A stretch of 64,000 nucleotides of DNA. It comes from Bacteroidota bacterium (GTDB taxonomy: Bacteria > Bacteroidota > Bacteroidia > Bacteroidales > Dysgonomonadaceae). Position 1 is the stretch's first letter. Each line of letters begins with the position of its first letter. Both the position numbers and the translations under genes were made by a program. Positions 28,497 to 37,338 of the stretch are shown piece after piece. The notes below the pieces were generated by a model that ran no database searches, was not told where the DNA came from, and worked only from the letters and a program-made list of their open reading frames with translations. The DNA lies in assembly GCA_023388315.1 (NCBI GenBank), contig JAEWGM010000028.1:186001-250000 (forward strand). Direction: 5' to 3'.

Positions 28497-31400
28497 TTAT
28501 AGGTTGATATACATTTGGATGGCATATGTTGTAGGAATAGGATATCTTTCTCCATTAAATCGTGCTTGTTCCGGATCAAAAAGTTTCACTTTATCCCACA
28601 ATAATAAATTGTTTCCTACTAATTGAAGGTCAATAGATGATATTTTTATTTTTCTCAAAAAATCGTGTCTTAAATTATAATTGATTGTTACCTCTTGTAA
28701 TCGAAGGTATCGGGCATCTCCCTTCCAGAAATCCGATAATTGAGAGTTGTTTTCATTATGTCCGTAAGTTAATCTAGGATAACGAGCATTAGGATTCTCA
28801 GCTAAACTAACATCGATGCCGTTTTTTACAGCATATTCCTTTGGTATCCATCTGTTAACCGGATCTTTAGCAATAGACAAAACATTGCCATACTCGCCAT
28901 TATAGAAGGGCACATAACCTGTTCCATTGCTTTGCCCTACGTGGAAGTAGTCCGTTTTACCCGTTCCTTTAAAAAGAACTCCTAAAGTGAGATTCTTGTA
29001 TCTAAATTCTCCACCAAATCCGTACATTAATAGAGGATAGGTACTATAAGAGAGGGGAGTCATATCATTAGAGTCAATTACACCATCTCCATTTACATCC
29101 CGATATTTAATATCTCCAGGCATTACATTTCCAAATTGCGGAGGACTGTTTCTAACATCATCCCAATCTTTAAATAAACCTATTGCGTGATACCCACGTA
29201 TGGTGCCATATGGATAACCCGATGCTTCTTGATACGGATAAGGAGGATTAGACTCTTCCCAGTGTTTCACATTGTTTTTTGAGTAGGTATAGTTTCCTCT
29301 AATGGCAAATCCCATATCTTTACTTATCTCATGGGTAAAAGCAATGTTACCATCAGAACCATAACTGCTCATTTTTCCTATATTGCTAAACGGGGTTGTA
29401 ATGAGTCCGGCATATGCTGGTACTTGTACACGTTGCATAAATATACCATCGCGTTGATCATCAAAAAAGTCCACTACGAGCGACACTTTTTCATTGAGAA
29501 GACGTGCTTCAACGCCAATGTTTGCTTTTATGGCTTTCTCCCACCTAAGGTTGTCGGCCCCAATTCTTGCCTCACTTACACTTTCAACCCCGGTTGAGCC
29601 CCAAGGAGAAGAGATGCCGAGATTAACCATGGTTAGATAGGGGAACCGAGTATGACTAATACGATCATTACCAACGGTACCATATGATCCTCTTAGTTTT
29701 AAAAAGTTAAACCAAGGAAGGGCTTGCTTGAAAAAGTCATATTGTGATGGCACCCAGCCCAATGCTACGGATGGGAAGAAACCGTATTGTCTGCCAGGTT
29801 GAAAGTTTTCAGATCCGGTATATCCGAAGTTGAAGTCAACCATATATGTATCCCTGAAACCATAGGTTAATCTGCTAGAAACTCCTTGATACCTCAGTGG
29901 TATTGCGCTAAGGTTGTTATTCCCCTGACTAGCTCTTTTTTCATCGCTTAAATAATAATAAATCAATCCTGAAACTCGATGATCAACCGCAAAAACTTTG
30001 TCATAATTCAACGTGGTTTCGAAATGATATTTTCTGTATTGATCTGTATTATTAGAATACGATATTGCTCCTTCCTGTACTCTTTGAATTGTTATCAACT
30101 TACCATGTTGGTCGCGGCCTACAGCTTGATAAAGAGCTGGATTAAGCAGTCTGTTCTCCCAGAAATAACTGTTAATATCGTAAGCTCCTTGCGCTTTAAG
30201 TTTTAAGCCATCTAATAACATAGAAAAATCTTGTTCTAAAGCAAGAGTGAATTTTCCGCTAAATGCCTGATGTGCTCTGCTACCCATGTGGTTTATTTGA
30301 ACTAAAGGCGATGTCAATGAACCTGTGCCGGCCGCGGGAAATTCTCCATTTGAGTATTTTTTAGGAAGAAGTAGCGGATTTAAATTAGATTGAGCAAACC
30401 AAATATAATTGGTGCTGGCAACTCCGGGATCTTTTTGAGCAGAAAGAAATCCATCTGTACCAAAATAAAGTGTTGTGGAGGGTGATAGCTCCAAATCAAT
30501 GTTAGCTCGATAATTATAAGTATTGTAGCCAACATTAGCGGCATATACACTATTTTTATCCACATTGTATGCAGCAGACTCGTTGCTGATTCCTAAACTT
30601 AAGAAATATCTGGCTGCTTGAGCACCTCCCCTGGCACTTATATAGTAAGACTGTCTTAGGGCAAAATTTCTTAAAACTTCATCTTGCCAATCTACGTCAG
30701 GATAAAGATCAGGATCCGAACCATCATTTATGATATCAAGTTCTACTTTTGAGTAAATAGGATTTTCATTTCTTACTTCTCTCGCTTCGTTAGCTAAAAG
30801 TGCATAATCATACGCTCTGAGATAGTCTGGTGTTCTTTTTAGATGCGAAATCGTATGGTTAATACGTCCGGTTATACTAAGTTTTCCAACTTCTCCTTTC
30901 TTGGTGGTTATTAATACTACTCCATTCGCTCCTCTAACTCCGTATACTGCAGTAGCGGACGCATCTTTTAAAACGGAAAAACTTTCAATATCCGCAGGGT
31001 CAATTGAATTGATATTCCCTTCTAATCCGTCTATTAATACTAAGGCACTCGCATTGGCGCCGAATGTACCAATACCACGCACCCAAAATTCGGAAATATT
31101 TCTGCCCGGCTCGCCACTCGTTTGCATGGAAATAACACCCGCAACTCGGCCGCCAAGTAAGTTGGAAATTGATGCAGCAGGAGTTTGCAGTTCTTTAACA
31201 TCAACACTTGTTACGGCTGCTACAGTTGATATTCTTCTTTGAGTTCCGTGTCCCACAACAACTAATTCTTCTAATTCCTGAGCTACATTGGTGAAAGTAA
31301 TCTCCAAATCCTTTTTTTCTTCCGTTACTAAGTATTCAATTTTATCATAGCCTACAAATGTGAAAACAAGCATATCACCTCGGCTAACTCTTATGCTAAA

Positions 31401-31586
31401 TTCACCATCAATATTGGTGCTAGTGCCAATTCCAACTTTATCTCTTATATATACTGTGGCACCCGGCAAAGGGGTTTTTGTTTCATCATAAACAATACCC
31501 TCAATTAAAAACGTTCTACTTTGCTGGGCCGGTAGTAAAAAACTTGTGGATAATAGTATCCATAATGTAAATACAATGCGTTTCAT
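28497..31586 (-). CDS. SusC/RagA family TonB-dependent outer-membrane transporter
   Basis: The 1029-residue protein has a signal peptide (LLSTSFLLPAQ), a carboxypeptidase-regulatory-like domain (about 27-110, GIVYDETKTPLPGATVYIR), a plug domain with the SusC signature GANGVVLITTKKG near residue 220, and a beta-barrel ending YAIQMYINL. It imports oligosaccharides together with the next gene's SusD, powered by TonB-ExbB-ExbD. It is the second gene of the locus, after the TIG/NHL lipoprotein gene. The substrate is unknown; a rhamnose-containing glycan is likely from context. Confidence 0.95.
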   Translation of the reverse strand: MKRIVFTLWILLSTSFLLPAQQSRTFLIEGIVYDETKTPLPGATVYIRDKVGIGTSTNIDGEFSIRVSRGDMLVFTFVGYDKIEYLVTEEKKDLEITFTNVAQELEELVVVGHGTQRRISTVAAVTSVDVKELQTPAASISNLLGGRVAGVISMQTSGEPGRNISEFWVRGIGTFGANASALVLIDGLEGNINSIDPADIESFSVLKDASATAVYGVRGANGVVLITTKKGEVGKLSITGRINHTISHLKRTPDYLRAYDYALLANEAREVRNENPIYSKVELDIINDGSDPDLYPDVDWQDEVLRNFALRQSYYISARGGAQAARYFLSLGISNESAAYNVDKNSVYAANVGYNTYNYRANIDLELSPSTTLYFGTDGFLSAQKDPGVASTNYIWFAQSNLNPLLLPKKYSNGEFPAAGTGSLTSPLVQINHMGSRAHQAFSGKFTLALEQDFSMLLDGLKLKAQGAYDINSYFWENRLLNPALYQAVGRDQHGKLITIQRVQEGAISYSNNTDQYRKYHFETTLNYDKVFAVDHRVSGLIYYYLSDEKRASQGNNNLSAIPLRYQGVSSRLTYGFRDTYMVDFNFGYTGSENFQPGRQYGFFPSVALGWVPSQYDFFKQALPWFNFLKLRGSYGTVGNDRISHTRFPYLTMVNLGISSPWGSTGVESVSEARIGADNLRWEKAIKANIGVEARLLNEKVSLVVDFFDDQRDGIFMQRVQVPAYAGLITTPFSNIGKMSSYGSDGNIAFTHEISKDMGFAIRGNYTYSKNNVKHWEESNPPYPYQEASGYPYGTIRGYHAIGLFKDWDDVRNSPPQFGNVMPGDIKYRDVNGDGVIDSNDMTPLSYSTYPLLMYGFGGEFRYKNLTLGVLFKGTGKTDYFHVGQSNGTGYVPFYNGEYGNVLSIAKDPVNRWIPKEYAVKNGIDVSLAENPNARYPRLTYGHNENNSQLSDFWKGDARYLRLQEVTINYNLRHDFLRKIKISSIDLQLVGNNLLLWDKVKLFDPEQARFNGERYPIPTTYAIQMYINL

Positions 31587-31608
31587 TCGTTATTATTTTT
31601 ATTGGTAT

Positions 31609-32940
31609 TTAATTGATGGAGAGTTTTCTCACACGAGCATTGCCATTATCTGCAACATAAATTGCCCCATCTTTGCTAATTCCTAAACCCATAGGCCTGT
31701 TGAATAAGGCTTCCTCTTTTCCACCATCTTTCCAACCTGAAGTTCCGGGCATTCCCAATACCGTTTCTACGAAATGATCGGGAGTAATTCTTCGGATACA
31801 ATGATTATCTGTATCTGCGACGTAGATATTGCCATCGGCGTCACTAAAAATTTGGGCCGGATTTCTAAATTGAGCTACAGATATTGGCCCGTCTCTATGG
31901 CCTCCATTGGTTGGGCCGGAGATTTTTTGAAAAGTGTTTTCAGGGTTGGTTACATCTATTGTGCATATACTGTGGGAGTTAACGCCTGCGTTGTGGATGA
32001 AAGATATGTAAAGGATGTTTGGTTTATCCGGTGTAAAGGTCAGACCGAAGCTATCTCCTTGCGGAGTTTTAAATATAGTTTCCACTTCATAAGTACGTGG
32101 ATCTATTTTTACAATGTGTCCATGATAATAACGGGTGTATATATAACCGTCACTGGGGTTAACCACCATTGAGTGCTTATATCCTTGAGCAGGCCTATCT
32201 CCTTCAGGAGGCCATTTCATTTCTCTGTAACGAACACCCCACATCTCTTTTGGATCCAGAGTGCAAAATGAGCCTACGGTTGTTTCAGTAGGGAAAGAAA
32301 TAACACCTGTTACAGGGTCAGCTGCAGGCGCGTTTGCAATAACATCACGTGCTATGGTAACTAGCTCATTTGCTTCTTCATCAATTCTAGTGATGTGCAT
32401 ATTGGCGCTTGCTGTGTTACCATCAGGTCCTCTACTCCGTGTCATAACAAATATATTGTCTTCCTTGTCCACACAAATAAACCAAGGCTGAATGATAGAT
32501 TGAGTGAGGTCTCCATCTTGATAATCTGCATGATTGCCATTTCCTGCAATAGTATTTACCGTTGTTGATGAAAAATAACGAAATGTTTTATCATAGACAA
32601 CAGAGTCTGTTCCAATTGCAACAGAAATAACAACGGTATCTCCGGGTAGCCGCGGAGCTAAAACATACATTCGTTCGCCTGTAGATCCCACTACAGCTGC
32701 TTTTTTTTGATTGAAGTAAACTCTTATTTTTTCAGGATCTGTTCCAAAGTTAGAGCCATTTAACATAACTTTTTCCAAGTATATGCCTGAATCGGGGTAA
32801 AAAGTTGTGAGAGTGATGGGTTTTTTGGGATCATAATCGGATTTAGGCTTGTTACCTTCGGCGTCGTTCTTACTGCATGAACCCAAAAACATACAGAAAA
32901 ACACACAAAGAGCAACTCCTATCAATTTTTCGTTTTTCAT
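31609..32940 (-). CDS. Surface lipoprotein with an IPT/TIG domain and NHL-type beta-propeller
   Basis: The 443-residue protein has a lipoprotein signal (CMFLGSC). Residues about 42-125 are an IPT/TIG Ig-like domain (ITLTTFYPDSGIYLEKVML). The rest reads as NHL repeats (AQFRNPAQIFSDADGNIYVA, FNRPMGLGISKDGAIYVADN), likely a six-bladed propeller. Such proteins occur next to SusC genes and are thought to bind glycans on the surface. It is the first gene of the locus, 22 bp before susC. Confidence 0.86.
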   Translation of the reverse strand: MKNEKLIGVALCVFFCMFLGSCSKNDAEGNKPKSDYDPKKPITLTTFYPDSGIYLEKVMLNGSNFGTDPEKIRVYFNQKKAAVVGSTGERMYVLAPRLPGDTVVISVAIGTDSVVYDKTFRYFSSTTVNTIAGNGNHADYQDGDLTQSIIQPWFICVDKEDNIFVMTRSRGPDGNTASANMHITRIDEEANELVTIARDVIANAPAADPVTGVISFPTETTVGSFCTLDPKEMWGVRYREMKWPPEGDRPAQGYKHSMVVNPSDGYIYTRYYHGHIVKIDPRTYEVETIFKTPQGDSFGLTFTPDKPNILYISFIHNAGVNSHSICTIDVTNPENTFQKISGPTNGGHRDGPISVAQFRNPAQIFSDADGNIYVADTDNHCIRRITPDHFVETVLGMPGTSGWKDGGKEEALFNRPMGLGISKDGAIYVADNGNARVRKLSIN

Positions 32941-33033
32941 ATTTTCAGTTTTTAAATGTGATATTTTAGTTAATTATATGGATTTTTATTTTAAAAAATC
33001 TATGCTAAATCGTTTGATTTGTTAAATAAAAGT

Positions 33034-33041
33034 CAAAGATA
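33034..33041 (-). promoter_or_regulatory. Bacteroidetes -7 element for the SusCD locus
   Basis: The minus strand reads TATCTTTG, an exact TAnnTTTG match, 94 bp ahead of the ATG at 32940. It lies inside the inserted segment, so the locus brought its own promoter. No hybrid two-component or sigma/anti-sigma gene accompanies it. Confidence 0.5.
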
Positions 33042-33137
33042 TATATTTTTTTTAAAATAAGAGTGTTGTGTATGTGTTTTTGTAAAAAACATATTAATAA
33101 GATTTTTTATTGTTAAAAATAATTGATTGCCATAAAT

Positions 33138-33268
33138 ACTAAAAACAAAGAGAGAGTATCAAAATTCATCAAAATAAATTTGGCACGATGAGAGAAAAAA
33201 TCAATATTGCCATACCCAAAGCCAAAAAGAGAATGGCTTTCTTGCCGGCTCCTTTCCATTCTTTTAAA
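33138..33268 (-). repeat. Direct repeat at the 3' end of the intact rhaT (copy of 23051-23181)
   Basis: This 131-bp stretch covers the last 31 codons, the stop and 31 bp after it. It matches 23051-23181 at 124 of 131 positions in the same orientation. The two copies flank about 9.96 kb that holds exactly the SusCD locus. Confidence 0.9.
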
Positions 33269-34197
33269 ATAATGCCCCAAACATTGCTGAAAACTACGTT
33301 TAACGACATTAAAATACTCCACGAAAAGGCCATCATTACGCTATTGGCATCAAAAAAACTTTGACCCATTCCCAGTCCGAAAAATTGCGAATACCACAGC
33401 AAGCCTGCCAGCGCGCAAAAAAGAAGGTTGTTCACCAGTATGGAACCGGATGTTCGCGCGATTTCGCCTCCGGTTTTGTTTTTGGCGTTCATATAGAGGC
33501 AATAAACAAGGTTTGTGAAAAAACCTCCAATAGTAACCAAAAGCGTTACAGGGTTTTGCGCGAAAATTTCTTTGGCGCCCATTGCGATGCTCGCTTCCTT
33601 TACCGGAATTCCGGCGCTTAGACCAAGGCTGAAGCAGGCACTCATAACGCCTGCGCCAAGAGCGATGAGTAGTCCTTTTTTAAGGGCAAAATCCTTTATG
33701 GCTTTTTTGCGTTCTTCTTCCGACATGTTTTTCGAGCGTAAACTTCCGGCATATCCCACAAGCGCTATGCCGATTAAGGTAACCGCTACGGCCAGCAGCA
33801 ATATCAACCCTTTGGGCGAGAAAAGATGGTCGCCCGCTAAAACGGCGGGAATGAGTGTGCCAAACGCGGCACAAGTTCCCAACGCCACCGATTGACCCAA
33901 GGCAATGCCCAAGTAACGCATACTCAATCCGAAGGTTAGCCCGCCAATCCCCCACAACGCTCCGTAGCCTACGGCTTGAAGCGAGGCGGTTGAATGAGAG
34001 GTGTAAATCTCCATTAGTTCCGAAAAAGAATTAGCGAAAAAAGCGCCCAAAATGGGGAATACAAGCCACGCGAACACGCCTTGCATTAACCAAAAATTCT
34101 CCCACGACCAATCCTTCACCTTGTTTATGGGAACGTATGAACTGGATTGTCCCATACTCCCCACGGCAATGATTAACAGCCCTATCAGATTGTTCAT
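33169..34197 (-). CDS. rhaT: L-rhamnose/proton symporter
   Basis: The 342-residue inner-membrane protein has about ten hydrophobic segments and matches the RhaT family of sugar permeases (drug/metabolite transporter superfamily), close to the usual 344 residues. Typical stretches are SSSYVPINKVKDWSWENFWL and YLGIALGQSVALGTCAAFGT. It imports L-rhamnose with a proton. It starts 2 bp after rhaA and ends the rhaB-rhaA-rhaT operon. Its last 31 codons are duplicated 10 kb away. Confidence 0.95.
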   Translation of the reverse strand: MNNLIGLLIIAVGSMGQSSSYVPINKVKDWSWENFWLMQGVFAWLVFPILGAFFANSFSELMEIYTSHSTASLQAVGYGALWGIGGLTFGLSMRYLGIALGQSVALGTCAAFGTLIPAVLAGDHLFSPKGLILLLAVAVTLIGIALVGYAGSLRSKNMSEEERKKAIKDFALKKGLLIALGAGVMSACFSLGLSAGIPVKEASIAMGAKEIFAQNPVTLLVTIGGFFTNLVYCLYMNAKNKTGGEIARTSGSILVNNLLFCALAGLLWYSQFFGLGMGQSFFDANSVMMAFSWSILMSLNVVFSNVWGIILKEWKGAGKKAILFLALGMAILIFSLIVPNLF

Positions 34198-34199
34198 GG

Positions 34200-35462
34200 C
34201 TAATTTCTTTTGGAGGTTGTTTCTGTCTCGTAACCTTCTATTTCTTTTATAAACTCATCGCCAACAGGTACGCCTTTTTGTTGACAATAATAGTTATACA
34301 CGGCATTCCACGGCATCGCTTTTAATTCTTCGAGATACGCCATGCGTTGGAATCTTTTGTCTTCTTTTTCAAAATCGCGTAACGTTTCCGTGGGCTCCAG
34401 CAGCGCTTGTAACAACGCTTTTTGTGTAGAGCGAATTCCAACGGTATAGGCGCCGAGGCGATTGATGGATGCATCGAAATAATCTAAGCCGATATGTATT
34501 TTGTCCATTTGCCCCGAGCGGACAATTTCCTGAGATAATTCCAGCAACGCGTCGTTTAAAATCACCACGTGGTCGCTGTCCCAGCGTTCGGGACGGCTCA
34601 CGTGCAGCGCTATTTCGGGTACGAACAGCAGCATGGAGGAGATTTTGTCGGCAATGCTTTCGGTGGGATGAAAATGGCCGGCGTCCAGCGTGAGCAACAT
34701 ATTGTTTTTTACGGCGTAGCCCATATAAAATTCGTGGGAGCCAACCACATAACTTTCGCTTCCGATACCGAAAAGTTTACATTCAATGCAATCTTTCAGG
34801 TATTCATTGCTGATTTTTTCAGCCAACACTTCATCCAGCGATTCTTTTAGCAACTGACGATGTTGAATACGCGAAACGGTTTTGTCTTTTTCGCCATCGT
34901 GCACCCAAATGTTGTGAATACAGGCATCGCCTTGCTGACGACCCATTTCTGCGGCAATTGTGCGACAACGGCGCAAGTGTTCTTTCCAAAAGTTTCGTAT
35001 TTCGGGGTCGAAACTCGATAAGGAGTACTCTCCGCTCTTGGGGTGAGAGAAAAACGTGGAATTAAAATCTAATTTCACGCCGGTTTCTTTGGCCCAATCC
35101 ATCCAAGATTGGAAATGTTTCGGCTCAATCTGGTCTCTGTCAACAAATTCGCCGCCAAAATCGCCATATATGGCGTGCAAGCTCAACCGATGGCTTCCGG
35201 GAACCAGTGTTAGAACTTTTTCAATGTCTTTCTGCAATTCTTCAATGGTGCGTGCTTTGCCGGGATAATTTCCGGTTGTTTGAATTCCTCCCGAAAGGCC
35301 GCCTTCAGGGTTTTCAAAACCCAGCACGTCATCGGCTTGCCAGCAGTGTATTGAAATGGAGATATCATTCAATTTCTCCAGCGCTTTTTCCACATTCACT
35401 CCAAGCGCGGCATATTGCTCTTTTGCGCTTTCATAGGCTTTTTTAATTTGATCTTCTTTCAT
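34200..35462 (-). CDS. rhaA: L-rhamnose isomerase
   Basis: The 420-residue cytosolic enzyme converts L-rhamnose to L-rhamnulose and matches the length of E. coli RhaA (419). The start at 35462 (MKEDQIKKAYE) was chosen; a longer reading adds 11 residues and overlaps nothing useful. Conserved stretches include SIHCWQADDVLGFE near the N-terminus, LTLDAGHFHPTESIADK with metal ligands, and HIGLDYFDASINR. It lies between rhaB (19 bp upstream) and rhaT (2 bp downstream). Confidence 0.96.
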   Translation of the reverse strand: MKEDQIKKAYESAKEQYAALGVNVEKALEKLNDISISIHCWQADDVLGFENPEGGLSGGIQTTGNYPGKARTIEELQKDIEKVLTLVPGSHRLSLHAIYGDFGGEFVDRDQIEPKHFQSWMDWAKETGVKLDFNSTFFSHPKSGEYSLSSFDPEIRNFWKEHLRRCRTIAAEMGRQQGDACIHNIWVHDGEKDKTVSRIQHRQLLKESLDEVLAEKISNEYLKDCIECKLFGIGSESYVVGSHEFYMGYAVKNNMLLTLDAGHFHPTESIADKISSMLLFVPEIALHVSRPERWDSDHVVILNDALLELSQEIVRSGQMDKIHIGLDYFDASINRLGAYTVGIRSTQKALLQALLEPTETLRDFEKEDKRFQRMAYLEELKAMPWNAVYNYYCQQKGVPVGDEFIKEIEGYETETTSKRN

Positions 35463-35481
35463 AGGGCTTGTGTGTGCTATT

Positions 35482-36963
35482 TTATCTAAAAACATTCAGG
35501 TATTTATTGTAATGTAATTGCCATTGCTCTTCATTTTCGGGTAAAAAAGTGGTTAATTCCACCGAATTGCGAATGATTTTTCGTGCCGATGAAATATCGT
35601 TCACCAACCCCGCCGCCTTTGCCTGCATCATAATATTTCCCATAGCTGTAGCTTCCGATGGGCCTGCTATTACCGGCTTCCCAATGGCGTTGGCAGTGTA
35701 TTGGTTTAACAAATTGTTTTGAGAGCCGCCGCCAATAATATGAAGTTTTTCTATCGGAAAATTGGCCAGTGTTTGAAGGTCAGCTAATACTTGTTTGTAT
35801 CTGAACGCCAGGCTTTCGTAGATGCAGCGCACGATTTCGCCCATCGATTGGGGGATGTGTTGGCCGGTTTCTTTGCAGTAATTCCGTATGGCATCCGTCA
35901 TTGATTCGGGATTGGCAAAACAAAGCGCGTCGGGATTAATAAAGCAAGCGAAGGGTTTTGCTTCCTCGGCCGCTTGTAGCAATTGCGGATAAGAGATGTC
36001 GCCTTCTTTTTTCCATTCGGCGCGGCATCTTTCAATCAGCCACATACCGCAAATATTTTTCAACAGCCTTATTTTGCCGTCCGCGCCTCCCTCGTTGGTG
36101 AAATTTAGCGAATAGGTTTCTTCCGTTACCACCGGCTCGTCCGATTCAATGCCCATCAGCGACCAGGTTCCCGAGCTTAAATAAGCAAAGTTCTTATTTT
36201 CGGCCGGAGTTGCCAACACCGCGGAAGCGGTATCGTGTCCCGCCACGGCAATAACGGGAATGTTGCCCATGCCGGTTTGTTTTTGAATGGAAGGAGTGAG
36301 CGTGCCGATGGTTTCGCCCGGGTGTACCATCGGAGCAAAATGATGAAGTGATAGGTTGAGTTTTGAGAGCAATTCTACATCGAAACTCCGTGTAAATGGG
36401 TTCAGCAATTGCGAAGTGGAAGCGATGGTGTATTCAGTTACCATTTTTTCGGTAAGTAAATACGAAAGCGCATCGGGCATAAACAGAAATTTATCCGTGA
36501 TGGAATAAATGGAGTTATTCGCCTCTTTTTGTGTGTAAAGTTGAAAAAGGGAATTGAAATTCATAATCTGAATGCCCGTTTTTAGATAGGTTTCTTTGCG
36601 CGACAATGCGTTTTCGAAGAATTTCTCGGGCGCTCCAAAGGTATGCGTGTCTCTGTAGCTGTAAGGCATGCGCAGTACTTCGCCATCTCGCCCGAAGGGT
36701 ACAAAATCCACACCCCAGCTGTCAATTCCAAGCGAACCGATGCGGATATTTTGTGAATGTACTATTCTTAATGATTTTAATATTTCGTTATAGAGATGAA
36801 ATAAATTCCAGTACAAAAATCCATGCACATCAATAATAGGGTTGGGAAACCGGTTGATTTCCTGTAGCTCCAACTGATCGTTTTTTATGGTTCCTAAAAT
36901 GGCTCTACCGCTTGTTGCGCCTAAATCTATGGCTAAAAAAGAGGTTGATTTTTTTTCTTTCAT
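35482..36963 (-). CDS. rhaB: Rhamnulokinase
   Basis: The 493-residue FGGY-family kinase phosphorylates L-rhamnulose at carbon 1. The N-terminal nucleotide-binding turn is FLAIDLGATSGRAI, and the C-terminal FGGY half has IIGGGSQNNLLNQYTANA. The ATG at 36963 (MKEKKSTSF) was preferred over an upstream extension of 23 residues because the promoter -7 element lies inside that extension. It is the first gene of rhaB-rhaA-rhaT. No rhaD (rhamnulose-1-phosphate aldolase) or lactaldehyde reductase gene follows in the operon. Confidence 0.95.
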   Translation of the reverse strand: MKEKKSTSFLAIDLGATSGRAILGTIKNDQLELQEINRFPNPIIDVHGFLYWNLFHLYNEILKSLRIVHSQNIRIGSLGIDSWGVDFVPFGRDGEVLRMPYSYRDTHTFGAPEKFFENALSRKETYLKTGIQIMNFNSLFQLYTQKEANNSIYSITDKFLFMPDALSYLLTEKMVTEYTIASTSQLLNPFTRSFDVELLSKLNLSLHHFAPMVHPGETIGTLTPSIQKQTGMGNIPVIAVAGHDTASAVLATPAENKNFAYLSSGTWSLMGIESDEPVVTEETYSLNFTNEGGADGKIRLLKNICGMWLIERCRAEWKKEGDISYPQLLQAAEEAKPFACFINPDALCFANPESMTDAIRNYCKETGQHIPQSMGEIVRCIYESLAFRYKQVLADLQTLANFPIEKLHIIGGGSQNNLLNQYTANAIGKPVIAGPSEATAMGNIMMQAKAAGLVNDISSARKIIRNSVELTTFLPENEEQWQLHYNKYLNVFR

Positions 36964-37001
36964 GATGGAAGATAAAACTGCGCGTTTTTTTGTTTGAATG
37001 A

Positions 37002-37032
37002 CAAAAATATGGATTAACATTGGATAACACAA
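37002..37032 (-). promoter_or_regulatory. Bacteroidetes promoter (-33/-7) of the rhaBAT operon
   Basis: On the minus strand TTG is followed after exactly 20 bp by TATTTTTG (37002-37009), a good -33/-7 pair. Transcription should begin about 30 bp ahead of the rhaB ATG at 36963. Confidence 0.6.
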
Positions 37033-37274
37033 TAAAGAAAATGATTTTATAACTGTGTTTTTTGATATAATAGGAAGAAGAACGAGGTCGTGTTTTAGTC
37101 CACGCGCAATACAATGTCAAAAATTACAGTTGAAAAATCAGATATAAGATGAAACCTTCCGTCAAAAAAGTGTAAATTTGTGCGTGAAGGCGCTAATTTA
37201 TCTTGATTGCAAGAACTGAAATGTTTTCAATGGAAAAAAGTAATGTTTCACAATGCAATGTTATCAGAAATAGG

Positions 37275-37282
37275 TATCTTTG
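37275..37282 (+). promoter_or_regulatory. Bacteroidetes -7 element for the 2-oxo acid dehydrogenase operon
   Basis: TATCTTTG matches TAnnTTTG, 57 bp ahead of the E2 gene. A second match, TAAATTTG, lies at 37173-37180. Neither has a clear -33 element, so which is used is open. Confidence 0.4.
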
Positions 37283-37338
37283 CATCAGTATGGTTCGGTA
37301 CAGTTCGCGAAGCAGTTTAAACACCACTTAAATCACAT

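Larger units (their letters stand above)
36964..37338. other. Divergent intergenic region between rhaB and the 2-oxo acid dehydrogenase operon
   Basis: I see no gene in these 375 bases. It holds promoter elements for both directions (rhaB on the minus strand; TAAATTTG at 37173-37180 and TATCTTTG at 37275-37282 on the plus strand). No clear operator repeat for the AraC protein was found. Confidence 0.6.

Noticed and set aside
22953..37338. Mobile element carrying the rhamnose region
   Set aside because: No integrase, transposase, tRNA attachment site or relaxase is present in the region, so only the repeat-flanked insertion is claimed.
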